Positions 33,819-43,058 of a stretch of DNA of 64,000 nucleotides are shown piece after piece. The notes below the pieces were generated by a model. That model saw only the letters and a list, made by a program, of their open reading frames with translations. It searched no databases and was not told the origin of the DNA. Numbering within the stretch: position 1 is the stretch's first letter; every line of letters begins with the position of its first letter. Source of the stretch: Streptomyces coffeae (GTDB lineage: Bacteria > Actinomycetota > Actinomycetes > Streptomycetales > Streptomycetaceae); NCBI RefSeq assembly GCF_016741875.1, contig NZ_JAERRF010000007.1, forward strand, positions 124,001 to 188,000, read 5' to 3'. The translations under genes were made by a program, and so were the position numbers.

Positions 33819-34496
33819 TCAGGAGGCCAGGCCGGTGCGGTGAGCCAGCAGTGCGGCCTGGACCCGGCTCGCCGAACCGGTCTTGTCCAGGATCGCGCCC
33901 ACGTGGGTCTTCACCGTGCCGACCCCGATACCGAGCCGCCCGGCGATGTTCTGGTTCGAAAGACCCTGGCCGAGCATCGCCAGGACCTCCCGCTCCCGGC
34001 CGGTGAGCCGGGCGATCCGCTCGTCCGTGAGCGCACCCCCGGCGCCCTGCGGAGTACCGGAACGCAGCATCCGGGAGATCACCGTCCCGGTCACGCCCGG
34101 CGAAAGCACCGCGTCACCGGCAGCGGCCGCCCGTACCGCGCTGATGAGCTCCTGCGGCCCCTCGTCCTTCAACAGGAACCCGGCGGCACCCTCCCGCAGC
34201 GCCCGCACCACGTTGTCGTCATCACCGAAGGTCGTCAGCATCACCACACGCGGCGCGGGGTCGAGAGCGAGCAGCGGCGCGATCGCGGCCGGCCCGTCGC
34301 ACACCGGCATCCGGATGTCCACCAGCGCCACATCCGGATGGTGCGCGGCGGCCTCCTCGACCGCCGCGTGGCCGTCGGCGGCTTCGGCGACCACATCGAT
34401 GCCCTCGGCGTGCCGCAGGATCAGGCGGACCCCGTACCGGATCATCGCCTCGTCGTCGGCGAGCAGGACACGGATCGGCTCGGTGGGCTGGGTCAT
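33819..34496 (-). CDS. NarL/LuxR-family response regulator
   Basis: A 225-residue response regulator. The receiver has the acidic pair in VLLADDEAMIR, the phosphoacceptor Asp60 in DVALVDIRMP, Thr in VVMLTTFG and Lys in GFLLKDEGP. The C-terminal LuxR helix-turn-helix reads LTGREREVLAMLGQGLSNQN and then GVGTVKTHVGAILDKTG. ATG at 34496 overlaps the stop of the sensor kinase by 4 nt, so the two are translationally coupled. The likely target is the FtsX-type ABC operon immediately downstream. Confidence 0.95.
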   Translation of the reverse strand: MTQPTEPIRVLLADDEAMIRYGVRLILRHAEGIDVVAEAADGHAAVEEAAAHHPDVALVDIRMPVCDGPAAIAPLLALDPAPRVVMLTTFGDDDNVVRALREGAAGFLLKDEGPQELISAVRAAAAGDAVLSPGVTGTVISRMLRSGTPQGAGGALTDERIARLTGREREVLAMLGQGLSNQNIAGRLGIGVGTVKTHVGAILDKTGSASRVQAALLAHRTGLAS

Positions 34497-36172
34497 CGGT
34501 CCTCCCAGGGCGGGGCGTCCCGTACGGACGGGACGGTGAAGCGGTCGATGGAGATCAGGCGCTGCGAGGCGTCGAAACAGTAGCGGGTGATGGCAAAGAC
34601 GCCGGGCCGGGGGCCACGGCCGGCGGCTGGGTAGACGCAGCCCACCGTGCCGGCGGGGCGCGGCGGTTCGTGTCCGGTGGCCGCGGCGCGCTCGGCCGGC
34701 ATGTCGAAGACCCCCTTCAAGTCCTGGTACCTCATGCCGAGGCGCGGCTCGGGAGGCGGGACCGTGTCCCTCGGCTGGCTGTAGACCATGGCGATCGCGA
34801 GCGTCATCAGCACCCACAGTGCCGCCGCCCCGAGACCGAACGTCAACGCCCTGGCGGTTCGCGGACCGCGCGACAGCGCCGCCGCGTCATCGTCGAACCC
34901 GTCCGCCGGGGAGGCTGCCATGTCGCCTGCGGCCGGTTTCCTCGCGACGGCGTCGGCTGGTTCCGCAGGGACGGCCGCCACCACCTGGAACCCGCCGGAC
35001 GGCAGCGCGCCTGCCTCGAAGGTGCCGCCGAGCAGCTCGACCCGTTCGCGCAGGCCCGGCAGGCCGCGCCCCGTCCCGGCCTCGCGCGGCGTCGTGGCCG
35101 GGGCGGGGGACGCGCCGTTGCGGACCGTCACACGCACGGTCCGGTCGTCGTGCTCGACCCGCACGGTGACATGGGAGGCCGCCGCGTACCGGTGCACGTT
35201 TGTCAGGGCCTCCCGCACCACCCGGTGCACCGCGCGCCGCACCTGCGCCGGGCGCAGGTCGAGGTCGGGGCCGCTCCATTCCAGCCGCACGGCGATCCCG
35301 ACGTCGCGTGACTCCGCGACCAGCGCCTCGACGTCGGCCCGGGTGCCGGTGGCGTCGGTGAACGCGTCCGGCCCGGTGTCCCGGCCGAGCGGACCGAGAA
35401 CCCCGAGCGCCTGACGCAGTTCGCGCATCGCGTCCCCGGTGGTGCGCCGGACAAGGACGGCCTCCTCGCACAACTCGGAGTCGGCTTTGTCGAGGGCGAG
35501 TTCCAGACCGCCGGCGTGCAGCGAGATGAGGCTGAGTCGGTGGCCCACCAGGTCGTGCATCTCCGCGGCGATCCTGGACCGCTCGTGGGTGCGGGCCTCG
35601 CTGTCCGCGAACCGACGGGCTCGCTCGGCCGCGTCCCCGCGTTCGCGCAGCGCCCGCAGCAGCCGGGCCTGCTGCCCGTACACCGTCCCGACCAGGCCGG
35701 GTACGACCACGGCGGTCACTGCCAGGACCAACCCCAGCTCCAGCCCGTAAGCGGCCGAACCGCCGCCGAGTGAGGGGCCGGCCGCGGTCGCGGACGCCAT
35801 GATCAGCAGACTCGCGCCGCCCAGCAGCCGGACACGATGGCGCGGACGGACCGTACCGATCGCCACCGTGTACGCGGCGGCTGCCGTCACCGGGCCGACG
35901 ACGGGCGCCGCCCCGGCCAGGACAGCGAGGACCAGGAGCGTGGCCTCGGGCCAACGCCGCCGCAGCGGGAAGATCGCGAGGGCGACCGGGATCACGAAGA
36001 GTTGGAACGTGGCGTGCGGCAGGTCCCATAGCCGCAGGGCGACCGCCCACAGACACAGGGCGGCCACCGCCACACCGGCCGTCTCTCCAACGCCCCTGCC
36101 ACATCCGCTTGGACGCGCCGGAGCATCCCGCCCGGGTTGGACGCAACGACGGAAACGGCTGAGGAGAGGCAC
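34493..36172 (-). CDS. Sensor histidine kinase (HisKA_3) with an unusual C-terminal membrane and extracytoplasmic domain
   Basis: A 559-residue sensor kinase. About six hydrophobic segments fill residues ~25-165; the dimerisation helix carries the phosphoacceptor His206 in AAEMHDLVGHRLSL; the ATPase domain has REALTNVHRYA (N box), and TGRGLPGLRERVELLGG. Most kinases of this type end soon after. Here a ~35-residue linker is followed by a further transmembrane helix (~441-463, FGLGAAALWVLMTLAIAMVY) and about 95 residues that should lie outside the membrane, with two Cys (VGCVYP, RYCFDAS) that could form a disulfide. GTG at 36172 is my start; upstream codons to 36373 lack membrane or domain features. 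The ligand is unknown. Confidence 0.88.
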   Translation of the reverse strand: MPLLSRFRRCVQPGRDAPARPSGCGRGVGETAGVAVAALCLWAVALRLWDLPHATFQLFVIPVALAIFPLRRRWPEATLLVLAVLAGAAPVVGPVTAAAAYTVAIGTVRPRHRVRLLGGASLLIMASATAAGPSLGGGSAAYGLELGLVLAVTAVVVPGLVGTVYGQQARLLRALRERGDAAERARRFADSEARTHERSRIAAEMHDLVGHRLSLISLHAGGLELALDKADSELCEEAVLVRRTTGDAMRELRQALGVLGPLGRDTGPDAFTDATGTRADVEALVAESRDVGIAVRLEWSGPDLDLRPAQVRRAVHRVVREALTNVHRYAAASHVTVRVEHDDRTVRVTVRNGASPAPATTPREAGTGRGLPGLRERVELLGGTFEAGALPSGGFQVVAAVPAEPADAVARKPAAGDMAASPADGFDDDAAALSRGPRTARALTFGLGAAALWVLMTLAIAMVYSQPRDTVPPPEPRLGMRYQDLKGVFDMPAERAAATGHEPPRPAGTVGCVYPAAGRGPRPGVFAITRYCFDASQRLISIDRFTVPSVRDAPPWEDR

Positions 36173-36213
36173 ATGGTCCAGTATCGATCGCGTCGGGCGG
36201 GCGGACGTGGGCC

Positions 36214-36501
36214 TCAGGACCGATCCGGGACTCTGCCTTTCGACAGAGATGGTGATGAGCTGGATGACAAACGTTGAGGAGGGTCTGTTCGTTCCAGTGC
36301 TCGGCGTACTTTCGCGACTTGTTCCTTCATCTGGTCGTCGGTGCGTGTGCTGTGCCAGGTGGTGCCTTCCCACTTCACGTACTGGGGCTCGCGGTCCCGT
36401 AGGAGGACCGACGTGAGGTGGTCGTGGAAGAGGAGTGTGCGGCCCAGGGGGCGATTGCGGACGGCGGGGCCCGGCCGCTCAGGTGGCCAGCGACGCGGCA
36501 T
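36214..36501 (-). CDS. Possible small hypothetical protein or gene fragment
   Basis: A 95-residue minus-strand frame beginning at ATG 36501 overlaps the end of the L,D-transpeptidase gene by 23 nt. The part from LLFHDHLTSVLLRDREPQYV through WEGTTWHSTRTDD and QMKEQVAKVRRALE looks protein-like, with mostly G/C third positions, then it decays into a Ser-rich tail. I do not recognise a family. It may be a fragment of a lost gene or the leader region of the kinase operon read by chance. Confidence 0.3.
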   Translation of the reverse strand: MPRRWPPERPGPAVRNRPLGRTLLFHDHLTSVLLRDREPQYVKWEGTTWHSTRTDDQMKEQVAKVRRALERTDPPQRLSSSSSPSLSKGRVPDRS

Positions 36502-37240
36502 CGCCCATGACGACGACCGGATGGCGCGCCGGGTCGAGGACGCGGAGCAGCCGCTCCACGTGCGGGCGCGCGAGGCCGATGCAGCCGTGGGTGGGACCGC
36601 CGTGGTCGACGTGGATCCAGATTCCCCCGCCCTTCGCTGCGCCCAGGGGCTTGGTGGCATCGAGCGGGGAGGTGCCCCGCTCGCGGTTGTAGTCGATGGC
36701 TATGACGTAGTCGAACGAGCCGACCAGCGGTTCGCCGGCGAAGCCCGTGCCACCGATCCGGAAGTTGGGCGACTGGCTGTACGGGAGTGCGCTGCCGGGA
36801 TCGGCGAGCCGTCCGCCCGCGTCGCTGAGGGTGAAGACGCCGATGGGGGAGCGGAGGTCGCCGGCCCGGTGGCCGGCGGTCCAGCCGCGCAGGGCGTTGC
36901 GCGCCGGCCAGGAGGCTTTGGCCTGCCAACCGGTGGCCGTCCGTTCGTACAGGACGGCCTTGGACGTCGAGGAGTTCCTGCCCGATCCCGTGACGACGAG
37001 CGCTTGCCGGGTGTCGTCCGGGACTTCGGCGCGGGTCCGGGACCCCAGGCCGGGAAGCACGTCCCGCTGTTCCCCGGGAGCGCGGTCGCCCGCGGTTGTG
37101 GTGTGCGAGGTCTCCCCTCCGGCCCGGGGAACGGACACTTTCGTGGTCCGGGGCTCGGCGGAGGTACCGCATCCGCCGGTCGTCACGAGAGCGGTCAACA
37201 CCGCTGCGGTCAGAACTGCGCGGCGGTTGCCCATGCGCAC
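36479..37240 (-). CDS. Secreted L,D-transpeptidase-like (YkuD) protein, probable lipoprotein
   Basis: A 253-residue exported enzyme. The N-terminus has basic residues, a hydrophobic stretch (VLTAAVLTALVTTGGC) and a Cys at the end that resembles a lipoprotein attachment site, although the lipobox is imperfect. The catalytic domain has FTLSDAGG, DYVIAIDYN and the active-site motif HVDHGGPTHGCIGL with the nucleophile Cys, as in YkuD/ErfK enzymes that make 3-3 peptidoglycan cross-links. GTG at 37240 with AAAGGA 8 nt away is preferred; ATG at 37234 is close. It follows a sigma factor/membrane-partner pair on the same strand and may be part of their envelope-stress output. Confidence 0.85.
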   Translation of the reverse strand: MRMGNRRAVLTAAVLTALVTTGGCGTSAEPRTTKVSVPRAGGETSHTTTAGDRAPGEQRDVLPGLGSRTRAEVPDDTRQALVVTGSGRNSSTSKAVLYERTATGWQAKASWPARNALRGWTAGHRAGDLRSPIGVFTLSDAGGRLADPGSALPYSQSPNFRIGGTGFAGEPLVGSFDYVIAIDYNRERGTSPLDATKPLGAAKGGGIWIHVDHGGPTHGCIGLARPHVERLLRVLDPARHPVVVMGDAASLAT

Positions 37241-37302
37241 CGTCGGCGTCCTTTCTGTGGGGGGTACGTGCAGGACGGAGTGCGAGTGCCCGTCCCGTGG
37301 GG

Positions 37303-38040
37303 TCAGCGGGCGGTGCTCGGGCCGGCTGTGCGGGAATCGTCTCCGAGGCGCGCGGAGCTGGTGATCTCCTCGGCCGCGGTGCGGACTTCGGCCGGGGCGT
37401 CGCGCAGGCACACCGAGGCATGCACCGTCACCGGCTTGCGGCCACCACCCGGGGAGAGCGGGCGGCCGACGTCCCACTGCTGTGTCGCGCCGAGCGTCCG
37501 GCAGAGGCTGCCGAGCGTCTTGGACCTGCGGAGCCGGGGCCCGTCGGTGGCCGTGGCGTCCGCGGGAGCCCCCGTGCGGAAGACGATCAACGCGTCGCCC
37601 CGGCCCAACGCCGCCAGGGGAGCGCACGGTGAGTCCTTCGGCCGGTCCTTGGAGCAGGTGAGCTCTCCGGCCATCGGCTGTGTGGAGGCGAAACCGAGCG
37701 CTTCGCCGGTCGAGGGGTCCTCCGCGCTCCTGGCGCTCCATCCCTGCGGCAGTCGCACGGTCAGGCCGGACAGCTCGCGGTAGTGCGTGGTCCGGCTGTC
37801 GTGCGACACCGCGGGGCGGGGTGCGGTCGGCCGGTCGGGTGCGGCGGGCATGCGGATGAGCGACACCATCGTCGCCACGGCGGCCACGGCCAGCGCTCCC
37901 AAGCAGGCAGCCGCCCTCTGGCGCCGCCGGCGTCGGATCCGCCACCGGACCTGCCGGAGCCGGTCGTCGGGCGCGGGCAGGTCCGGGACGGCCCGCTCCA
38001 GTAGCGTGCGCCATTCCTGTTCGTCGTCAGTACTGTTCAC
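37303..38040 (-). CDS. Single-pass membrane protein linked to the sigma factor (possible anti-sigma factor)
   Basis: A 245-residue protein with a cytoplasmic ~38-residue N-terminus rich in Arg (RQVRWRIRRRRRQRAAA), one transmembrane helix (LGALAVAAVATMVSLI, residues ~47-62), and an extracytoplasmic domain with three Cys (LTCSKDRPKD, SPCAP, SLCRTLG) and another in ASVCLRD. The start codon overlaps the end of the sigma gene by 14 nt, which is the usual arrangement for a cognate regulator. No zinc-binding HxxxCxxC anti-sigma motif is visible, so an anti-sigma role is inferred from layout only. Confidence 0.75.
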   Translation of the reverse strand: MNSTDDEQEWRTLLERAVPDLPAPDDRLRQVRWRIRRRRRQRAAACLGALAVAAVATMVSLIRMPAAPDRPTAPRPAVSHDSRTTHYRELSGLTVRLPQGWSARSAEDPSTGEALGFASTQPMAGELTCSKDRPKDSPCAPLAALGRGDALIVFRTGAPADATATDGPRLRRSKTLGSLCRTLGATQQWDVGRPLSPGGGRKPVTVHASVCLRDAPAEVRTAAEEITSSARLGDDSRTAGPSTAR

Positions 38041-38551
38041 GGTCCGCCCCTGTCCGGATCGGCATCTTGGACGTCCCCAGCTCCGCTTGGAGAGAGCGGA
38101 GGGCTTTCGCCGCCTGACTCTTGACCGTTCCCGGCTGGCATCCGAGGGTCGCGGCGGTCTGTTCGACGCTCAGGTCCTCGAAGTAGCGCAGCACGATGAC
38201 CGCGCGCTGACGTGGCGGAAGCCGCCGCACCACCGCCCCCAGTGCCCTCTCCAGGTCGACTTCGCCGAAGGGGTCCGATGAGGCCGGCCGATCCGGCAGC
38301 TCCCCACACGGGACCTCGCCGCGCCACCGGCGTTGCCACCACGACGCGTGCGTGTTCACCAGGGCCTTGCGGATGTACGCCTCCGGATGGCCCGCCGCTA
38401 TGCGCCGCCACTTGGGCCATACCTTGGCGAAGACGGTCTGGAGAAGGTCTTCCGCCTGGTGGGCGTCGCCGGTCAGCAGCCATGCGATCCGCAGCAGCCG
38501 CGGCCCGCGGGCAGCCACGAATTCCTCGAAGCCCGGCGTTGCACCCGTCAC
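38027..38551 (-). CDS. SigE-family ECF RNA polymerase sigma factor
   Basis: A 174-residue group 4 sigma factor. Region 2 reads LLRIAWLLTGDAHQAEDLLQ and VFAKVWPKWRRI; region 4 reads LPPRQRAVIVLRYFEDLSVE followed by QTAATLGCQPGTVKSQAAKA. This short form (SigE-family, about 170 residues) is abundant in Streptomyces. It is followed by an overlapping single-pass membrane protein and then an L,D-transpeptidase, suggesting an envelope regulon. A 13-nt palindrome CCTGTCACACAGG lies at 38590-38602 upstream. Confidence 0.93.
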   Translation of the reverse strand: MTGATPGFEEFVAARGPRLLRIAWLLTGDAHQAEDLLQTVFAKVWPKWRRIAAGHPEAYIRKALVNTHASWWQRRWRGEVPCGELPDRPASSDPFGEVDLERALGAVVRRLPPRQRAVIVLRYFEDLSVEQTAATLGCQPGTVKSQAAKALRSLQAELGTSKMPIRTGADREQY

Positions 38552-38772
38552 TCTTGTGTCCTTGCCATGGGATTCCCGTCGATTTCCTACCTGTCACACA
38601 GGGGAAACCGGGTGGTGTGCCTACGCGGTTGCCTCACCCGGGCGGATTTTTCGGCGAGGGCGGCGAGGACGGCGAGGGTTCCGGGCCTGACGCCCCGCCC
38701 CTGGGGGGCCGGAGCGGAGCCGTCAGGGGAGCGCCCCCTGCGTACGGCGTTACCCGGGACGAAGCAGGTGCC

Positions 38773-40809
38773 TCAGCGCCGCCTGGCTCCCGAGAAGAGC
38801 GCGGACGTGGGCGAACCCAGGCCCGTGACGTGGTCGTAACCGCGCGTCGCGGACAGTCCGAGGTCCTTCCCGAAGGTGCGCGCCATGACCTTCCCGGGGG
38901 TGTCATCCACGTGCACCAGTACGCCGGTCTCTTCGCCGGGGCCGAGCGGGGTGTCGGTGACGTCGCGCAGCTCGGGACCGCCGTGCAGCGAGTAGAGGTA
39001 GGGGTTGGCGAAGCCCGTGGGCGCATGGTTCCGCTCGTTCAAGACGGCCAGCATTCCGGCGGTGAGCGGTGCCGAGGCGCTGGTGCCGCCGGCCTGGTCG
39101 GGCTCGTAACGCCCCGGTGCGTCCGAGGTGTTGAGGTAACCGATGTTCATCGAGGTCTGCGGGTCGGCGTCGGCGCTGATGTCGGGCATTGAGCGGCCAC
39201 CGGCCGGGGTGATCCCGTCCTGGTAGGACGGCCGATGGAAGAGTTCGCTGGTGCCCCCTCCCGCGCCGCCGTCGTGGAGGCCCGGCAGTTTGGGGTCCCA
39301 GGTGCCCGCCTTGATGTCGTACCAGCTCATGGTGGTTCCCCAGCCGGTCTCATATCGGTAGCGTCCGTTCCGGTCGAGGATCAGGCTCGTACCGCCGACG
39401 GAGGTCACCATCGGATCCGATGCGGGGTACTCGACGGCCGGACGGTCGTGCGGGATGTCGCCCCGGGGGCCCGTCGAATTGCCCTCGTCGCCGGAGCCGA
39501 AGGTGAACCCGATGCCCTCCACCGCGCCCAGGGCGAAGAGGTGGTGCATGCTCGCCGTCACGTCACCCGACATCTGCGATTCCACCCCCAGATACCAGGA
39601 GTTGGAGACGACGTCCGCCAGACGGCCGTCGACCACCTTCGCCGTCGCGTCGAACATCGGCCCCGGGGTGGGGCTCGCCTTCGACGCCGCCACATAGACC
39701 AGATCAGCATCCGGAGCCATCGCGCGCACGGACTCCAGATCCAGGATCTGCTCCGTTTCCCCGTCCGGGGTCTCCCGCGCCGGCGGGTTCGGCAGGTACT
39801 CCTTGTACTGGCCCGCACGCAGCGGGGCAACGCCCTCGTGGCGGGCCCAGGCGTCCAGGTCCGCGGCCGCGTTCTTGCGGGCACCATTCAGGACCACCGC
39901 GACGGTCTGGCCCTTGCCCGTGGCGGAGGCGGTGTCCAGCCCGTACGCCTTGCGCATCTGCTGCGGGGTGTATCCGTCGCACATCGCCCAGGGGAACGTC
40001 TGCCCGTACGGCTTGACGACGGTGGCCGGCTTCTCCCCGAACGACGCCGAGCAGTACTGGTCCCCGCTGCTGCTTCCCACGGCCCTGACAGGACGACGTA
40101 CCGGGTCGGCCCCGGGCTCGCGGGACGCCTGCGCGGGCGCGTGAGCGCGGGCGGGAGCGGAAGGGTCGTCCTCGAACGCGTCGCCTTGGAAGGCGACGGG
40201 TGCGAGCCCGCCGACTGCCAGCACTGACGGGGCAACGGCATTCGGCACGGTCACGGGTGTGACGGCCGTGGGGACGTGTACCGGCTTCTCCCGGCCGTTC
40301 CTGACGTCCTTGAGGACTGTGCCCAGCGCCTTCTCCACCTGCTGTGCCGGACCGGAGACCGGTAGGTAATGGGCGGTCGGGGAGCCGGGCTTGAGACCGG
40401 CCCCGCGGAGCCAGTCCCGCACGCGCTTCACCTGCGCGTCATCGACGCCGAAGCGTTCCCGCGCCTGGGCTGCCGTCAGATACTTCTTGTAGTGCGCCGT
40501 GTCATGCGGATCCGACACCTGACGCGCGTACCGCTCCAGCCCGTCCTTGTCCCGCCCGGCGAGATAGACCCGGAACTCCACCTCCTTCTTGGGATCGACC
40601 CGGCCGCCGACCTTGGCACTCCCGAACGCGTGGGTGATATCCGCCTCGGGGAATCCACCCGGTACACGACGGACGGCCGGGGCGTCTGAGTCAACCAGTG
40701 CGCCGAGGGCCGGCGCGGCGATCCCGCCCAGACCTATGGCCAGCAGCGGCGCTATCACCAGCGCTGTTCGTCGTCGGCTACTGCGTCGTCGGCTACGCGG
40801 TTTTGTCAT
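38773..40809 (-). CDS. Secreted S53-family serine-carboxyl peptidase (sedolisin/kumamolisin type)
   Basis: A 678-residue exported protease precursor. An Arg-rich N-terminus (PRSRRRSSRRRTA) and hydrophobic segment (LVIAPLLAIGLGGIAAPALG) form a signal peptide, with twin arginines that could allow Tat export. A pro-kumamolisin activation domain follows (residues ~50-200, with FRVYLAGRDKDGLERYARQV). The catalytic Glu and Asp are in EQILDLESVRAMAPDAD and the nucleophile Ser in GGTSASAPLTAG; GYDHVTGLGSP near the C-terminus is the calcium-site region. Members work at low pH and degrade extracellular protein. ATG at 40809 is the natural start. Single-gene unit. Confidence 0.92.
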   Translation of the reverse strand: MTKPRSRRRSSRRRTALVIAPLLAIGLGGIAAPALGALVDSDAPAVRRVPGGFPEADITHAFGSAKVGGRVDPKKEVEFRVYLAGRDKDGLERYARQVSDPHDTAHYKKYLTAAQARERFGVDDAQVKRVRDWLRGAGLKPGSPTAHYLPVSGPAQQVEKALGTVLKDVRNGREKPVHVPTAVTPVTVPNAVAPSVLAVGGLAPVAFQGDAFEDDPSAPARAHAPAQASREPGADPVRRPVRAVGSSSGDQYCSASFGEKPATVVKPYGQTFPWAMCDGYTPQQMRKAYGLDTASATGKGQTVAVVLNGARKNAAADLDAWARHEGVAPLRAGQYKEYLPNPPARETPDGETEQILDLESVRAMAPDADLVYVAASKASPTPGPMFDATAKVVDGRLADVVSNSWYLGVESQMSGDVTASMHHLFALGAVEGIGFTFGSGDEGNSTGPRGDIPHDRPAVEYPASDPMVTSVGGTSLILDRNGRYRYETGWGTTMSWYDIKAGTWDPKLPGLHDGGAGGGTSELFHRPSYQDGITPAGGRSMPDISADADPQTSMNIGYLNTSDAPGRYEPDQAGGTSASAPLTAGMLAVLNERNHAPTGFANPYLYSLHGGPELRDVTDTPLGPGEETGVLVHVDDTPGKVMARTFGKDLGLSATRGYDHVTGLGSPTSALFSGARRR

Positions 40810-41143
40810 GGAGTAGCTCCTCCCGGGCGGCGACCTTCAACCGCCCCGAAAACGGTGAGTGGTACTCAAAGAACCGGTCGGGGGGCGACTCGGGTTGCCC
40901 ACGGCCCTGCGATGGCTCGCGACCGCGGCGGGATCCGTGGAAGGTGTGCGCTCGCCCGTTGACACCTGGGACCCACTCCGCAGGTGAGCGCCGGCGCGGG
41001 TCGCGCCGGCGGCCGTACTTCGCCGCACCCTGGGGCGTCGACTGCGCGTCCGTACCGCGCGGATCCGGGACGGCCTCGGTGTCGGCGGTGCTGCTGTTGT
41101 TGGCAACCAGCACCGTCAACAACTTCTCCGCTATCGCTCTCGC
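40810..41143. other. Intergenic stretch upstream of the S53 peptidase
   Basis: No gene is recognised; open frames here are long only because of high GC. The stretch should hold the peptidase promoter. Short complementary segments GGTGCT/AGCACC around 41090-41115 could form a weak hairpin. Confidence 0.45.
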
Positions 41144-41424
41144 TCACACCGCTGTGTCCAGCGACTCCCGGATCCGGGCCGCAGCCGTCCGCAGGTGGTG
41201 CAGGGCGAACCGGGCGGTCGACGTGGGGATTCGGCCCGACGGGTGCGGTCACCCCGACCGTCTGGGCGTCGGCGTCATGCCGCGCGCAGGCTGCGGGTGA
41301 GCACCGGCTGCGTCACGTGCAGACGCTCCGCGGCGCGCATCAGGCTGCCCTGGTCGTCGATCGCGGTGAGCATGACGACGTGGCGCAGCTTCAGCCTCCC
41401 CGTGAGTAGGTCGTCGGGCTGCAT
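41144..41424 (-). pseudogene. LysR-type regulator remnant with internal deletion
   Basis: From ATG 41424 the minus strand encodes 49 residues that are plainly the start of a LysR protein: LTGRLKLRHVVMLTAI, then GSLMRAAERLHVTQPVLTRS, cut by a stop at 41275-41277. In another frame shortly after, a piece reading PTSTARFALHHLRTAAARI and ending at 41144 resembles a LysR C-terminus. The ~200 residues of the ligand-binding domain are gone. It is divergent from the 3-hydroxyanthranilate operon, where a LysR activator would be expected, so that control is probably lost or taken over elsewhere. Confidence 0.75.
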
Positions 41425-41573
41425 AGGTGTCTTCCTCGCCCTCGTGACCAGCACCTATATCAGTCGGGCATACCTCCGAGCCGAATAGGCATTATCCAGG
41501 CATGTCGCGTTCCGGCAATGCTCTGTTCACCGGAAGGCGCAGCCGACGGCGAACGCTTGGAGGTCATCGGTAC

Positions 41574-43058
41574 ATGAACGACGTACAGCCCGCACCCCGG
41601 CAGGGGCAAGGGCCCGCGCACTATGTCGGCGGACGGTTCGACGACTCGGGAGCCCGCTTCCCGCTCGTGTCACCGGCCGACGGAACAGTGATCGGCTCCG
41701 TCCCGGAGGCCGATTCCGTTACCGTCGACCGCGCTGTCCGTGCTGCACGTGAGGCTCTTGCCGGCCCGTGGGGCGACACCACGGCCGAGGAGCGGTGCGC
41801 CGTACTGCGTCGTATCGCCGACGGCATGGAAGCTCGTTTTGAGGAGTTCGTCGCCGCCGAGGTCGCCGACACCGGCAAGCCCGCCTCACTCGCCCGCAGT
41901 GTCGACATCCCCCGCGGCATCGCCAACTTCCGCGCCTACGCCGACCTGGCCTGGGGCCGCCCCGAGCAGTCGTTTGCCACGCCGACCCCGGACGGCGCGG
42001 GCGCCCTGAACTACACGGTGCGCCGCCCCCTCGGCGTGGTCGCCGTGGTCTCGCCGTGGAATCTTCCGCTGCTGCTGCTGACCTGGAAGGTCGCCCCCGC
42101 GCTCGCGGCGGGCAACGCGGTCGTCGCCAAGCCCTCCGAACTCACCCCCTCCACCGCCACCCTGCTGGCCGAGGTCATGGATGAGGTCGGCGTCCCCGCG
42201 GGCGCCTTCAACCTGGTCCACGGCTTCGGCGAGAACAGCGCGGGCGCCTTCCTGACCGCCCACCCCGACGTGGACGCGGTCGCCTTCACCGGGGAGTCCG
42301 CCACCGGTACCGCCATCATGCGGGCCACCGCCGAACGCCTCGCCCCCGTCTCTTTCGAACTCGGAGGAAAGAACGCCGGTATCGTCTTCGCCGACGCGGA
42401 CTTCGAGGCCGCCGTCGAGGGGACGGTCCGCTCGTCCTTCACCAACGCCGGCCAGGTCTGCCTGTGCACTGAGCGGGTCTACGTCGAACGCGGCATCTAC
42501 GACGACTTCGTCCAGGCGGTCGCCGAGCGTACCCGCGAGCTGCGGCTGGGCCTGCCCTACGAGGACGACACCCAGATGGGCCCGCTGGTCTCCGCGCTCC
42601 ACCGGGACAAGGTCCTCGGCTACTACCGCCTCGCCACGGAGGAGGGCGCGAAGATCCATGCCGGCGGCGGCGTGCCGGCCTTCGGCGACGAACGCGACGG
42701 GGGCTTCTTCGTGGAGCCCACCGTGCTCACCGGCCTCGGCCAGGACGCTCGCGTCGTCCGCGAGGAGATCTTCGGCCCCGTCTGCCACATCGCACCCTTC
42801 GACGACGAGGCCGAGGCCGTACGCCTGGCCAACGACAGCCCCTACGGGCTCGCCGCCACCGTGTGGACAACCTCGCTCTCCCGCGCCCACCGCGTAGCGC
42901 CCCGCCTGCACTCCGGAGTCGTCTGGGTGAACTGCTGGAACCTGCGTGACCTCAGGACTCCCTTCGGCGGTGTCAAGGCGTCCGGCATCGGCCGCGAGGG
43001 CGGCGAGCACTCCCTCGACTTCTTCTCCGAGCCCGTGAATGTGTGTGTGAAGCTCTGA
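41574..43058 (+). CDS. nbaE: 2-Aminomuconate 6-semialdehyde dehydrogenase (aldehyde dehydrogenase family)
   Basis: A 494-residue NAD-dependent aldehyde dehydrogenase. It has the NAD-site [18 protein letters not shown], the general base Glu in [11 protein letters not shown], the catalytic Cys in [17 protein letters not shown] and the C-terminal [20 protein letters not shown], typical of the 2-hydroxy/aminomuconic semialdehyde branch (XylG/AmnC/NbaE). ATG at 41574 follows GGAGG; the upstream frame start at 41502 is less likely. The reaction would turn 2-aminomuconate 6-semialdehyde into 2-aminomuconate. It is the first gene of the operon and overlaps the next by 1 nt. Confidence 0.9.
   Translation: MNDVQPAPRQGQGPAHYVGGRFDDSGARFPLVSPADGTVIGSVPEADSVTVDRAVRAAREALAGPWGDTTAEERCAVLRRIADGMEARFEEFVAAEVADTGKPASLARSVDIPRGIANFRAYADLAWGRPEQSFATPTPDGAGALNYTVRRPLGVVAVVSPWNLPLLLLTWKVAPALAAGNAVVAKPSELTPSTATLLAEVMDEVGVPAGAFNLVHGFGENSAGAFLTAHPDVDAVAFTGESATGTAIMRATAERLAPVSFELGGKNAGIVFADADFEAAVEGTVRSSFTNAGQVCLCTERVYVERGIYDDFVQAVAERTRELRLGLPYEDDTQMGPLVSALHRDKVLGYYRLATEEGAKIHAGGGVPAFGDERDGGFFVEPTVLTGLGQDARVVREEIFGPVCHIAPFDDEAEAVRLANDSPYGLAATVWTTSLSRAHRVAPRLHSGVVWVNCWNLRDLRTPFGGVKASGIGREGGEHSLDFFSEPVNVCVKL

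Noticed and set aside
38590..38602. CCTGTCACACAGG palindrome as an autoregulatory sigma promoter
   Set aside because: No paired -35/-10 of ECF type could be aligned with it; kept only as a remark in the sigma factor entry.
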